DNA of 64,000 nucleotides, from the NCBI GenBank assembly GCA_902702965.1, contig CACRXP010000037.1, positions 1,427,967 through 1,491,966 of the forward strand, given 5' to 3'. Within the stretch, counting starts at the first letter, position 1. The number at the start of each line of letters is the position of its first letter. The position numbers were made by a program, and so were the translations under genes. The stretch comes from Spirometra erinaceieuropaei (Eukaryota; Platyhelminthes; Cestoda; Diphyllobothriidea; Diphyllobothriidae). Positions 31,700 through 45,370 of the stretch are shown here, piece after piece. The notes beneath the pieces were generated by a model, which saw only the letters and a program-made list of their open reading frames with translations, ran no database searches and had not been told where the DNA came from.

Positions 31700-34600
31700 C
31701 AAAGCATACTAATTAGAATTTCCTGATGATCCTGACTCCCTACCGTATATGTGCAAACGGCTAACTGTTTGGCGTAACTTGTAATCATGCCTTTTCAACG
31801 CTTGCTCCAAAAAACTTTCGCAATATGCTGTCAATCTCTCGAATTTTCATAGGTTTTTCTGAGTATGGGCTCTAAATCAAATTATTGAGTAGCATATGAC
31901 CTATGAGACTGTACGGGTTTGGGAGACTCGTTTTGTCATAAAGAAACAGGTGAAAACAGTAAATATGCTGTTCCGAGCAAAACTTTGTCCAATATCCTGG
32001 CAATGTATGTCTAGTTGCGATAGGTGAGTCCCCCCTTCATTGACAGCTGATGTTCAAGCATACATGGAAATGCAGCCTTCTCTGTCTGGCCATATTAGAC
32101 AACCCTGCCAGGCACGAGGACAATTTTGTCGAATATCTGCTTATTCATATGGTTGGCGCTGTGATCAGGGCGCGTGTAGTACCTATTCCCTTGTCTGTGA
32201 GACATCCGATGCTGACGCTTTTTAAGGTGCTTTTGAACGAGATGTGACAAAAGCTTACATAAGAGCGAATTTGCAAGGCACTTGACCTTGGTGTCTGGTC
32301 GGAACTACCTGGTTTCTGTTTTTTGTCTCCTGATTTCTCGCAATCAACGTAAAAATTACTTAAAGCACTCATTTTGAGATTATAACTCGAACAACTGTTC
32401 AAGCTCGATGAGAAAGCATTTATTGTCAGAACAATGCATTTTTGTCCGGCTAAGTAAGCCGTGGGCAGCAGTTACACACAACAGGACTGAATTAAACCGC
32501 ACATAGAAACGCTCATAGCTAATGGTTGTTAACTGAGATGGACGGGTTGTCCGACGTAGAATTACCAATGAAAAAACTAATCTGAGCCCCAAAAAAGACC
32601 CCCTTAAGTTAAAGGTACGTCTGCGATTCTGGTTAAATTCCTCAGGTCTTTTTGAAATTCAAGGCTTCGAAAACTGGACTTAGCAAATTGTTGTAGGTAT
32701 TGTTGTTTGGAGAAACCCTACCCTATGGCGTCGAAAATGTGAACGCACCTAATTAGGCCGCGCTGAGGAAGCTACAAAAGGTGCAATCAACGGTGCAAAG
32801 CAGAAGGTGTGATCCGCATATTGGACTATAATTCAGAATATCAGTGAGTGTCATCGTAGCCGCTCAGTCGTTTGCATACATATTTTTTAGCTCATTAAGA
32901 CCATAGTCATGAGGATGGGTGGGTTCGCTCCCCTGACGTTTGAATATTTATAAAGTGAACCGTTGCCTTCAGCCTCAACAATCGAACAGGACTTTTGAAT
33001 AAACTTTCTGAATAGTCGCTGGACCAGGAGGCCTCTGATTACGTCTTTCTTTGAGCAGAAGGGGATGAGATGTTCGAAAAGATATGTGATTTGACAACTT
33101 CATTGGGCCGACAGCAAAGTGTAAAGCTACACGCATTAGAATAATGAGGAACGAACAACATCCATGCGCACTCCTTCCCCTTTAGCTTAGGTTGTTTGTT
33201 GGACTCATCAGTCTTTTAAGATTATTTTTGTCCAAATGGAAAGCCCGGGCAAACAAATACTTGTTTCTGATCATTTCAGTATTGTCGGCTTTCAGCGTAA
33301 ATATAGTATTTAGCTATAGCCTTGGCTTCACACAACTCACTGCCTTACTGAGCACGTCGCTCGAAACGCGAGTATACAGCTCGCATCTAATAAATATGTT
33401 GACCTAACTTCTTCATAAACTTGACCGCAAAGTCTTTTCGGAATATCCTCTACCATTGCGGGTCTGTCCATTACGGATTTTGTGGATATCCGGCTTCATG
33501 TTGAAATAGTCATTCTAATAAGTACCGTACACATCTTGATAAAGGCGAGTTCCGCCTAAACATTTAGTCACGTAGTTAATCTCAAAAAGAAAAAGTAAAA
33601 TTACACTACATTTTTTAAACCGATCCTCAAAATTATTGAAAATACAAAAGAGTGACAGCCATATCATGTTTGATCTTAAATATTACTTCACATGTGCCAC
33701 AAAATGCGTACGCTCCTGTGGTTGCTGCATAAATATTTAATTCTTTTGCAAATATGTCATATGAGCAATGACAAGGAGTGAGCTTCATGCAACAGTGATT
33801 TTACCTAAATCTTTTGAGGTAGGACTTATCTAAAATGTTAATACCTTGGACATCTCTTTCTTTATTTTATCCATTATGCACCGTTTATAAATATCTCCGT
33901 AGAAGCCATTAGCAAATACTTCTCTGGACGTTTATCGCTATGCGGACGTATTGGGCTATTGTTTATGTTGCCTCACTATAGCAAAGTTTGTTCATGTTGG
34001 GATGTCTATGTGGGTGACACTAAGAAAGGATCAATAGAATGTCATTCCAGTGATTTCTCTTGTTAGTAATATTTCCTTATATTGCTTTAGCTTTATGCTT
34101 GGGTTGTTTTTGCTGTCCTTCGTGAATTTCTACCGCAATTTCTGAAGTAATATTTTGAACGAAGAAACATGCGGATCCATTTATCGAATTTCGTGGTATT
34201 CACTAATAAAAAACGTAGGAATTCCGAGTTCAGTGGTGTAGATCTTTTAAAAAAGTTATAAGAGGGCTACTAGCACTGACAAAACGAACCAAAAATACGC
34301 TTTCTGCTAACATTGAAAAGTAACATCAATTTGACTTTCAAAAAATTCCAGGAAAAACCACCCACTTCACTTCCTTTATCCGCCATGCAGCCTTCTGTCA
34401 AAGATTAATAGTACGCCTTTTCTGTTGAATCTTAACAAATTACAGTGATATTATAAAATATGTGCCATGCAAAGGAAGTGTCGATCATTCATAACGCCGC
34501 TAGGTAAAGAGCTAATGCGCTAGCAAAAATGCGTTCATTTATTTTATAAAGTTACAACAACACCTTAGAAAAGCAAAATTTCCAAAGCAAGTTGGCCTCC

Positions 34601-35556
34601 TAAAATGGTCGTTATCGTAAATTTATTGCTATTTCATGGTGATTTACAAGTATAAATTTTGAATCGTTGACAGAAACCATTGCAGTTTAAACATTAGCAG
34701 TTTTTAATTGCAGTTACTTTGTGTGCAAGATTTATCAGATTTACCCAAATAAGTAATAACTCTTAGCAAGGGAAAAGTCTATTCAAGGATTCCCGGAAAT
34801 AACGGTCCTAATGTGTTTTTAAGACCCATTAAACCTGTGAGAACGCAGGTTACGTGCAAAAAACGCACGCATTCCAGGAAGTCACTATGGCCGCTCTACA
34901 ACAACTTTTATTCTACCAGTTAACAGGATCGTATGACTTAATACACTGCGGAAAGGCCTAATACCAGACATTGTTTCGCAGAGTGATGGGAATAACGCAA
35001 CAACATAGATGTTTTTGCCTGTTAAATTGCATCATCTTGAGCTATATTAGTGATGTTTTATGACATAACTTGTTTGCGAAATCGTAATACAATAATAACG
35101 CCCTATATCAGATCATAAGGAGCATATAACAAACATTTGTTCACCGGAATGGTTCTGTAGGAAAATAACGCAATTTCGCTTCATGTCTTCGTGGCCATTC
35201 AAAAATATTGCTCTGTGTTGAGATAATTCCACTATGAATACTGATAGCTTATAACTTAAACAACGTAGGTTTACAGGGTTCAGCAGATACGAATTTGCGC
35301 ATTGGATAACTTGGAGCATTTATAAAAACATGCCTTGTCGATATAATCATAAGCGTGTGTCTCAGTTGGCTAAATCTCGTGCTCCAACGATCGCGTTTAC
35401 TTCTTATCACGGGTTGCATTTATGCGATACTCGTCTCTCTAAAAACTTATACCGATTTAATCTAGAAATAATCATTACCCTGCGTTCGCTCATTGAAAAA
35501 TGACAGAATGTCAGGCGGCACAATCAAACGTAGAGCATAAGCAAATGAGTGCTTAC
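31700..35556. other. intron; one ambiguous exon-like stretch at 32.08-32.23 kb
   Basis: Mostly AT-rich with nothing recognised. At 32076-32226 a GC-richer stretch is open on both strands. The plus strand reads DNPARHEDNFVEYLL between AG and AAG/GTGC. The minus strand reads RYYTRPDHSANHMNK. Neither fits the phase of the host gene and neither matches a family I know. Confidence 0.3.
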
Positions 35557-35659
35557 CTCGAAGTTTGCGAAGTTGCATGTCTCATTTCCGTTATCAACGA
35601 AGAAAATATCGTCTTGTTGCAGAGTTTTCAAGGAAAATGTCATAACGCTGTGAGCGAGT
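35557..35659 (-). CDS. host exon, small CSPG piece (phase 2 to 0)
   Basis: Acceptor GCTCTTGGTTTTACAG and donor CGAG/GTAAGC, both strong. One base plus 34 codons, one open frame only: LAHSVMTFSLKTLQQDDIFF, then an acidic, Asn-rich end. LQQDDIFF matches the T-x-x-D-I step of a CSPG repeat and completes the unit begun in the 41.6 kb exon. Confidence 0.65.
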
Positions 35660-38600
35660 CTGTAAAACCAAGAGCATTTAAATTAATATAAAAGACTTAT
35701 GAATAAGCGTAATTCAATGGAATGAGCAAAACAGCAATGACATAACCATAAGACTCGTTATGAAAATTCTTAACATAAACCACATAAACAAGTGCGGTTT
35801 TTAGTTAACAAATCAAAAACAGATTCTTTAGGCGGTCTTGTCTTTTCGAACTTTTAAGAACCAATCGAATATTCAGCCCTGAGAGAATAACGTTTTGTTG
35901 AACGTGTAATACTTCTGTCCCCGGGCGAATGGAACACATATATAACGTGCGAGCAAACGTACATAATAATAGTCATTTTCATTTGAGATTTAGGCCAATA
36001 TTCTAATGCTAGTGTGAAAACAACACTCCATTAATTACTGTAGCTTTTCTGCAAAAAAATCCAGAGTAAACGAAAAAAGACGCCGTTTGTTTACAAAAAT
36101 CTTCAAATAGTGACCGAATCCATTAAGCTAATGGTTTCCCCAACATGACTGTTCATCTTCGATGCATGCTGCAATGATCAACGGTTCTGAAGTAGTCTAA
36201 ATCTGTTCTGCCACAGGAAGAAATATATATTTACGGTATTGCACATAGTTTAGTAGTTAGGTATATAAAAACTGATGAGAGAATTTTACCTTGCATAAAC
36301 TTAAAAAAATGTTAGCCAAATTCTTATAAACCCTCAAAGCCCGTATGAGTACAAATTTGCATGCTTAAAGAGACACCGTTTGTCAACGGTTTCAATGTAG
36401 GCGCAGTTGAGTTCTGATATTCCTCAGTTAGGTTTTGAAATGCATAATTTTTTCCATGGATGGAGACCCATTTGCGCAATGAAATTTAAGCATACGACAA
36501 AAATTAACACCAACATCACTGCTTATTTTGCCTGCTAAAATTGTCAGATGAAATATTTGTACATCAAAATTTGACGGCTAGAACAATCATTCCCTTCGTT
36601 TTGGTTTCAGTTAAATATGCCGCCGTGTAGGAATGATACTAGCCTACATTTAAAGTATATCTCTTCGAAGTTGAATACGTTTTTGAGAAAAATAGGGAAC
36701 TTTATTAGGTAAGTTTTATTAGGTAAATTTTCGACACTCGTTCTCAGGTCTTCGTCAGACGTCAAGTAAATGTACTAAAACAGTCAACATTTCCATCAGG
36801 ATGCGGCCAAATTTATGAAACATGCAGATACAAATTCAATAGTCATTTTTGAACATTTAAATGTCCCACAATTTATTTACTTGCCTAACCCATATTTTCA
36901 TGAACACTGTATTTATAAGTAATTTTATAAGTCATACTATTGGGACATTTTGGTGGAAGTCTACGTTGCTCGGATAATTTCGCATGAAAAAAGCTGCTTT
37001 AAACTGCCTCTGCGCATACATGTGCATTTTCTGTGGGAGTAAAACATGTTTAACACTAATCTTTGATCAAAAACCTGCTATGCTTCAAACGTGATTTTCT
37101 ACCCGCGTAAGTCAGATAAATTAAGATGCCAAAAAGTACGTAGTTACTAGCATAAATTCAGCCCTGTAAAGCCCATAATACCGTGCATAGAAACGCAATA
37201 ATTAAGCCAGCAAGTAATCCTTTGTTGTGTCAGACAGTTTTTTGTCATTTTTGAAAATGAAGTAAGAAGCCATGCTAAGGTCTATCGCTAGAAGCTACTC
37301 AAAAATTTTACGCATACAATACTATACGTTTTGTGTCGTCTAGTTCCCGCTAATGAAGACGTTCAAAAACAATGACGGCACAGCATTAGTAGTAGGGATA
37401 TTTGAATAATTTAATGACCGTTCAGTAAGACACGCGCAATCGTGGAATGGAGCTTAAAGTAAACAACAGTGACAGAAATTGCTTTAACTTGAGGTTTTAT
37501 GCGAGTTCTTTTATCTTCTGTTAAAAGGATATCGGTAATTTTTAGAGAAATGGAAAAGCAACCAATATTTTTTACGATTTGCATTGCAAAAAAATAATTA
37601 CACGAAAACCTGTTCGAATACCACCGCATAAATAAGCTTCGTAAGAGGCCTGCTCATTAAAAATGGCTTAGGATCAAACTAGAGCATTTTTATATCAGAT
37701 CTTCTTTGCGGACGTTGCCCTATCTCGGCTACTTCCTTTTCTGTCTGGCGGGCCCACAACATGACGCCAACGGCCACCTGATATATAAGAATATCAGAAA
37801 TGCGTTTGTTTGTCGAGTACATGTACGTGGTATGCTGTTTTTAGTATGTACTAAGTACAGAAGCTATACTTGTGATTAGCAGATCATCGTACATCGCGAC
37901 GTGTCCGCTGATATCACAAGTGTACCCTTTAATCTGTTGTACCTCGCCGTGGCAAAACCTTACACGGCAATTTCACCAGGGAAAAGTCCTTTCTTTGCGC
38001 AGAAAATCATATGCATATGAAGTCATTCGTTATTTCTATTCAGTTGTTGTTCACAGACCGGCCTTATGCAATTTTTTATTCCTATAAGCCCTCTATCGAC
38101 AAAATCAAGAAAATCGTATTTTGGTAAATCAACCACGTCTTTAGAAATACGAAAATGGACTAATGACACAGTTCTGTGACAACGACCGTTTGAAGCCTAC
38201 GCATGTGCTATACTTCACTAAACGCGAATTCTCAGACACAGTTTACTAACAATATACGCATAAATGCTTTTCTATTATAGTGAGCTATGTCGTTCTGTTA
38301 ACTCATTTAATTGCATGGAAAGGTCTTAAGAACTTCCAAAACGTTAAATCACTCACTTAAAGTGAATAGTCACATTTTTGGCAGCCCTGCGTTTCTTCAG
38401 AAACTGCTATTCTATGGCACTAGAATAGTACTTCAGACATCTTAGGTGCGTCTTCATTTACCATGGTAATTGTTCATTGGCAACTAGATTGCTGTAAACG
38501 TGAGCCAGTTCCCCATTGAATAGAGGTATTGCGTTGATTTTAGACCTGACTCATGAGGTGATTGCTGTAAACATTATCCAGAAGACCTTAAATGTGCCGG

Positions 38601-41525
38601 CACTTCGGCAAGGTTTAAACTTTCAAGCCCATTTAACTGAAGATGCAAAGGACATATGCAGGGTAATTGCACTCAGTTCTAGTTCCTATAATTGGGGGCA
38701 GGGGTATTTGCGTAGACATTTAACGATACATATATTTCCATATAATATCTGCTCCTAACCCGTTTTGTGAATGTTTGCGAACGTATTCGCCTTCAGTTGA
38801 GAAGGCAATTAAGACAAAATTGCATGTCCTTGTAAAGGCAATTTTGAGTCAGCATGCAATATTTCGGTATATGTATGTGCATAAGCGGCAGTACGACCGT
38901 AATATCCGACGATGTTCACCGTGTGCTCTATGGTGACTCAGAGATGATAACTTGCGCGCGCTTTGGTTTACAGTGGTAGTAAATTTGCGCTGCATATACT
39001 TCACCCACTCCTTCTCTCTCACCTAGGCCAGGTGACAAAGTGGAGTCAAGAAGACCATAGGAGAGAGAGAGGATGCAAGTGACTGACACGGCGAAAACAC
39101 GCACATAGGCGTACCATCAAACTCCCTGATCCACAATAAAAGTCGACCAGGATTGTACACAATAACAAGAGGACGTTTCGGATCCTAATTGCCGCATAGT
39201 GAATTGGCAACCGACTCTGCCGCTACACTTTTAATGCTGACATTTGTTATCGGTACGCTGACGTCTGACAAAATCCGATTTTTCCCAGTCTTAGTTCAGT
39301 GCATTTATCGTGTGGCTCATGTTAAGGGCAAAATCTGCCAACATATGCAAGCAAAGTTCATATGTCGGGCAATAATAGAGCATATGTTTGATGGTACGAG
39401 TGCTTTAATAATCTTAATACTTACGAATATTGTTAAAAACGTAAACATCGTATACTTCCATTGAACATTGATGTGATACAGACAAACCGATTTGCAAGAG
39501 AAGCTACTAAGAACGCATACTATAGTGAGACCCAACTGGAAGATTCACGATTTCCCAAAACAGGGCGTTTCTCTATTTCATAAAATGTGCAGTATTCTCT
39601 CATCATTTCCATATAAGATATGACTAAATGTTAACAAATTTAAACTAAATCGACCAACTGTTGTCTGAATATGATCTGCACATTTGGCGCAGATTATGTT
39701 CATAAGAAAATCGGCACCGACGGTGGAGTTAAACTGGCCATTGTTCAATGGGTTTTGGTGCTTTTCGTAAGGCTTGATATAGAAACATTGACATTAGTGC
39801 GGGTGCCTAATGTTTAGATTGATGATGCGGCTTTTTGTTGGCCACAACCTGCAGAAATGCATTTGCATTACCCTGAGCACATTTTTATTTGAAGTTTATT
39901 ACACGCACTATAAGCAAAACAAGTTCCTGCAAAGTGAACGTGTTGCAGCTTGACTTTCAGGTGCAATTAATTCCTATGTATGTCTAGTCAATCTCAATGC
40001 TAAAGTTAAGTTTTGGTACCCTTGTACAAGCTTTAAGACACGTAGTGTAAACTTCGTATTTCCATAAAGGAAAAACGCGAGCCTTAAAATCTTTTCACAA
40101 GCTTAAGCAAATACATAAGTAATAATGGTTTAGAGAGTGGTTTGTATCGCGTACGTAGTTGGCTAAGCCATTTACCAAGCCAATACGTTTTTTAAAGTTA
40201 TGTGAATATCGAGACTCGAGGAAAGATTACAGAACACAACCGGTCTGAAAACATATGATGTGACGTTTTACGTTGGATAAATACAACCGTTGCGTAGCCG
40301 GGAACGAATAACCACAGATAGCGTCTTCGGCAGACTGCAGATTAAATACATGCCTAATGTACGATATTTGGATAAGAGGGGCAGTCAAACGCTGCCTTAA
40401 GTCTACGGAGAAATGCAGAATGTAATTACCTAGTCATATCGGTCAAACTTACCCAATAGTGCATGAGATCGCATCCCACCTAACAACTACTTCGGTTAAT
40501 TCAATTGGACATATTTTAATGCCCATATCCCTGTTTAATGAAATTGTTTGACTCGTCAAATGAAAAATTCATCACCTTTTTTTCAAAATAAACTATGTAT
40601 GTTTAAATAAGCGTTAGTACACGGCGTTGAGATTTGTATGCGGATTAGAGGACAGGAGAATATCAACTGGTGTTGCGAAAGATGATTAAGACGGTTGCTG
40701 AAGCAACAGTTTTAAGAATCATATCTATTATCGTCCCTGAACAATACCTACTTACCGCTTATGTTCACCATCGCAGTTTACTTGCATCGAGTATGCTTAT
40801 ATTATAGGATACTGAAGACTTAATTAGATGCTGAAATATACAGCGCGGCAACCGCATGCCCGACACACATTTGACTTTCCTGAAGTATCTGGCCAATAAA
40901 TACTGACTGGAAACTCCCCCCCCTTTATTCTCTGCTAAAGAAAATGTTCCGCATAATGTTTACAATTTAGGAATGTTTTATGTAACTTTACAATACTCCA
41001 ATCATTTGCAACAAATGTCATTTGAGAACTGATATTTTCTGAAAGAAAAAAGACAAATGTGGTCGTTCTGATCTGTGACCAGTAAGAAAAATGTAAACGG
41101 GGGGCACCAAACGAAGAAAAAATGAGAAGCGATATGAAAACCATTTTTGTTCACTACTGATTTTACCTTTCGTCCAACCCGAAATTATCCCCAAATATTG
41201 CACGTGCATAGTTTATATGATTTGACTTTTAAATGATAAGTAAGTTCTGTTTTCTGATGGGAGGTAAATAGCAGGGTTCAGATGCTTAATAAGAACTGTC
41301 ATTCCTCGAAATAAATGTGTAAACATTTTACATGAAGAAAACTGTCTTAAAGGCGCAAAAATTTCTAATTAACCTTGAAACACTGTGTACTAATCCATCA
41401 CTGAAAATATTTACCGTATTTGTCTATTATTTCAAGGGTCTGTTATATTTTTTTTTGAAAGAAATGGTGTTCCATACGACTTTTGGAATCAGAGAAGATT
41501 AAGCACATGCAAAAATTGTTCACAC
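35660..41525. other. intron, AT-rich, with one dispersed repeat
   Basis: No exon found. A short tandem copy of TTTATTAGGTAA lies near 36711-36738, and a dispersed repeat at 38965-39110 is listed separately. Confidence 0.35.
38965..39110 (+). repeat. dispersed repeat shared with 3.91-4.06 kb
   Basis: Same blocks and order as the 3910-4055 stretch, with a purine-rich GAGAGAGAGAGGATG centre. Confidence 0.4.
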
Positions 41526-41779
41526 CTTTTTGAGATAATTTTTCCGCACTCGGGTTGATGATCAATCTCAAATACTTGGTCCAGGAACGGCGTGTCGGAC
41601 GAAGAATATTTGGTTTTCGGACAGTCAGAACTGTCGGAATTTTCATAATAGAGCGAACAGGGAAGACGTGAAACTTCATGTCGGTTCACACTGTAGCCAT
41701 AAAGGGGCATTGTTCCAATATGAAAGGCCGCCTTTCTTAGCGAAATCTCCTCGCCAAATGGTACCGTAAGGTTCCTGTA
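41526..41779 (-). CDS. host exon, CSPG repeat start (phase 0 to 2)
   Basis: Acceptor ATTACGTCTCACAG, donor AAAAAG/GTGTGA. 84 codons and two bases. The peptide starts YRNLTVPFGEEISLRKAAF, the N-L-x-V-x-x-G-x-x-I-x-L opening of a CSPG repeat. It then has a Cys- and Tyr-rich middle (RLPCSLYYE) and ends VFEIDHQPECGKIISK, the f-x-I-x-x-x-P-x-x-G strand. The middle is longer than in a plain CSPG repeat and its two cysteines could pair. Confidence 0.68.
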
Positions 41780-42669
41780 CTGTGAGACGTAATATTACAT
41801 AAATAAGATATTTCTCTTTTGGACAAGAAGCAAAAAATTAAGTGTTGGCCTTGCGAACTGTGATATCATTATTAAACAATAGTCATTGGTTCTAACCGCC
41901 ACAAAGATTTTGCTGAAAACGCAGCGTACCTGAATTTAACAAGAAACACGGTTGCGTAACTTGGACAATTGTGCATGTCAGGCCCGGTACATTTTCGAAA
42001 AAAACTAGTTATACATGAATGATCAAAGGTCAATTTCTTCAGCAAAGATTATTTCGTCTGATTAGTACTCACTATCAAACGCACATATATAGGAACTGGA
42101 TGTTTTTGTTACTCAAGTATTAAAAGCACAATAAGTGGATATCAAATTCTAAAAAATTAAGGATGGAAACGTTTTCATGTATCCCACGTCCCCTTTTGCA
42201 TGACAAGTATACCCACTTTCATTAAACATTTTCGAAAATGGGCCAAGCATATTAGGCCTGCTTTAATCAGGAATCCGTGCACAATTCATACTCTACAGCA
42301 AATTAGGCTTATAATCATATTGATATTAAGATCCAGTCAACACCTAAAATACTGAGTAAATAGGTATCGTTCGCAAAAAATCTTACCTTAACTTAAACGA
42401 TTGATTGTTTAGATGAAAAAAATTAGTATTAACTAAATTCCAGATAAATTAGCGTTGGTGTATTTCAGCGTCTTTTCTTGCGCGCACTTGTAATCACTCT
42501 TAAAATAACACATATGCATTGACGGCAGCTACCGCTGGTGGAAATATTTTTCTATTACGTATACACAAACCGGTCACAAATTCAGAACTAGAAAACTAAT
42601 GGTTGATCTATACCCAATTAACTGAGAGCCTACACGCCTACTTGATCTTGAGCAACCAACCCGATTAAA
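41780..42669. other. intron, AT-rich, nothing recognised
   Basis: No exon or repeat seen. Confidence 0.35.
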
Positions 42670-43033
42670 TGTCCGATGTTAGCCGTCCTTGATGGATGTT
42701 TCCCATCCGGTTGGCGTATCCGGTCGTTGTATATGCCTAGAAAGGTGCAGGAATGTCCAGTTGTGGGTTTCACATGAAGATCTCAGGAGGTTGCATCGTT
42801 TACCTTGTATAGGTGGCGACTGCGTCCAACGTCCGTTAACTGGCACCCAAATCGCATCCGTGGGTCCTCGAAGGTAGGTTGCATTCTGGCCGAATCCCGT
42901 AATCACCTCGACCGGTGGGCTAGACGAGGTGAGGGTACCCGGCGTTCTCTGTCCCCACACTCGATAACTCGACTTATCTTCCCATCCTCCTTACTTTCCC
43001 ACTTAAAAATGGCCGGCTCCCGTTTGATGGATT
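42670..43033. repeat. GC-rich segment at the 5' edge of a LINE remnant
   Basis: The composition changes sharply to GC-rich. A 93-codon minus-strand frame and a plus-strand frame overlap here but neither resembles a protein. It may be LINE-linked untranslated sequence or a separate repeat that the LINE joined. Confidence 0.35.
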
Positions 43034-44712
43034 AAATTGCAGCGTTATTCCAGGAGATATGGCGCAGGGACAAGTTCGTATAGATTAGAAGTGCAGGACA
43101 ACTGTCCACCTCTACGAGCGCAGAGGGAACCAGCAATTGTGCGATAAGCATAGAGTAATCTCTACTCATTATCTTTGGGATGATCTCCGTTCGCATCCCA
43201 TTCGACTATATCAGTGGTAATCTCAAACAAGGTCTTTCTCCGGATAGATGGTGTGACTTTCGACGTCAGCGTGGACCCACCTACAGGATTTTGCCACGTG
43301 CCATTTGCAAGAGAAGTGCCAGAAAATACAAGCCCAACTGTATACTACTTTCATGGACTTTATGAAAACCTTAAACGCTGTGAAGTAAGATAAAAATGCG
43401 GAAAATGCTAGGATTTGGCAGTCCTGAACGATTCACGCACATAGGGCTTCAGCTCCACGACGCGACGTTGGCACGTGTCACGGACAACGGGACCGCCTCA
43501 ATAACATTTTCAGTAAATAGCGGAGGCAAAGGAGGCTGCGTTCCCACCCCTACCATTTTATACCCATCTTTTCGGCCTCGCAGGTGGACCCCAGCAGCAA
43601 TATGCGCCCATGGAGCTACATCGTTTACAGAACCAACGGGTATCTTCTAAGTAGCCGGCGCATGCGGGCTTCAACGCGTTTCGCCACGGCTACAGTCCAC
43701 GACCTGCCCTTCCGGATGACTGCTAGCACAACATCGTATCAGAAGCTGACTGTCAACGGAGCATGGACCCATTCGCCGCCGAGTGTGCCAACTTCATGCT
43801 GACCATCAAGGCGGACGAAATGGTGGTCATGAACCAAACGTCTCACTAAATTGAATAAAACATTCCTCGAATCGTGGTCAACCGTAGCCAAATTAAAGCC
43901 GTGGGCAAATTCGCTTACCTAGGAAGCACAATTTTGAGCATCACAAAATCGACGAGATTGCTCATCGGATCTCCAAAGCAAGTCAGGATTTTGGCCGGTT
44001 GCAAGGCGCTGTGTGGAACTGTCTCCGCCTACAACTGAACGCTAAATTGACGATGTACAAGGCCGTTGTTTTGACGACATTGCTGTATGGAGCAGAGTCC
44101 TGGACCGTGTACTTGGTCACTTGCGAATCTATCGCACTGTGACCGGGGCACCAGTGTACGGAACTCCAACACACACCTGCGGCACCCGCTTCCACTGCCC
44201 TCACTTCGCACACAAATTCACTTACCACATAAGCCTATTCAGTCTCATGCGCATTCATGGAAGCAGAGCTCGCCGCATTATCGACACTCCAAGCATGCAC
44301 TGCATACCTAACAGCATTCCCATTTCCTTCACTAATAATACCCAATGCACCAGCACGAAAACGGCTAGTAGGGTCGCTACCCCATGCCATTCTGCGGTCC
44401 CGAACCTAATCCGCACTCACTTCAATCGAACATTTACATCACGCATCGGACTGGTTGGCCACTTGCGAACCCATCGCGCGGAGACTGGCTGACCGGTGTC
44501 AGGGCATAAATATGTCCAAACCGCACCTACCTTAACTGCCCATACTGTCCACGAACAACCAGTCACCGCAGCGACCCATTCATTCACATGCCTCTTTATG
44601 AAATCCTGCAGTAAATTATTGCAGGCACGACCACGCCACTACAAATTTTCCTCGCAGCACATGAACCACACATACACCCCTCTAACATGTCACCGGCACC
44701 TCTCATGTAAGT
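43034..44712 (+). pseudogene. decayed RTE-type LINE with internal deletion
   Basis: RT motifs can be followed in shifting frames. They are LFQEIWR (43050), a CDKHRVISLLIIFGM-like block (43135-43180), FRRQRGPTYRI (43257), a worn FVDLTKAFD block (FMDFMKTLN, 43350), MLGFGSPERFTHIG (43405), LHDATLARVTDNG, a worn V-K-Q-G-C-V-L-A-P block (GKGGCVPTP, 43540), NVNG-like and FAYLGST (43910), and [19 protein letters not shown] (44053-44110). The catalytic FADD is lost. Straight after SWTVY the sequence jumps to the finger tail: [16 protein letters not shown], a finger with its second Cys replaced (FHCPHFAHKFTYH), HFNRTFTSRIGLVGHLRTHR (44420-44480) and CPYCPRT (44545). So the region between RT and fingers is deleted. 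Confidence 0.75.
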
Positions 44713-45189
44713 GAGAAGTGTGCTCCCCGGTATTCTTCTTCGTGTTGTCCCTTGGTTGCGTTTGATATCAAAGCGTTTCAACTCATCGAATGTATAATCT
44801 TGGCGTATGCGTTTTGGGGGTCAGGTCTTGCATGTGACGCACACAGGCGTGCTCTCTAGTTTTGTCAACAACTGCGCCCACTACCGGCATCAGACATCTG
44901 GCGGGTTCGGAAAGTGGACCGGTGTTTGGGAATTGGATTAGTGAGTGAGGTCGATGTCTTAACGCAATTATCCCACTCTATGTAATCTGACGCGCTTGAA
45001 GCGAACAGGGTGTGGTAAAAACCGTTGCTTGGATGGTTGTCAATTAACAGGATAACTGAAACCTCGAAGCCAGTCCAGCATGTGTTTGTGGGGGGTGTCG
45101 GATAGGAGGATTGAGAGCTAGACTGCCATGGCCCCTTCCTAATGCAGCCTCTAAGGCACTCTCATTCTGCGTGGTCCGAGCTGCGTCTG
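44713..45189. other. unassigned GC-rich island DNA
   Basis: Same composition as the flanking LINE and R1 copies; no family assigned. Confidence 0.3.
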
Positions 45190-45370
45190 GCGGTACGCCT
45201 AGGGGTGGATCCAGATGTCCCAGCTACCTGCGCCCCCTCCCACCTCCAGTCTTTTTGACTTGGTCGTAGCAACGGACGCATATGGTGGAAGAGGAATGGG
45301 TGTCGCAGATGCTGCGCAAGTCCACTACCCCTATAAACTAATTTATGCGCAAGTCATTGACCTGTTCCCT
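45190..45370 (+). repeat. repeat R1, copy 4
   Basis: CAGCTACCTGCGCCCCCTCC, CCTCCAGTCTTTTTGACTTG, GGTGGAAGAGGAATGGGTGT, GATGCTGCGCAAGTCCACTA, CCTATAAACTAATTTATGCG then CAAG. All blocks match copy 5 in order. Confidence 0.6.

Noticed and set aside
42679..42960. 93-codon minus-strand ORF as a gene
   Set aside because: It overlaps an equally open plus-strand frame, has no family resemblance and abuts a LINE remnant.
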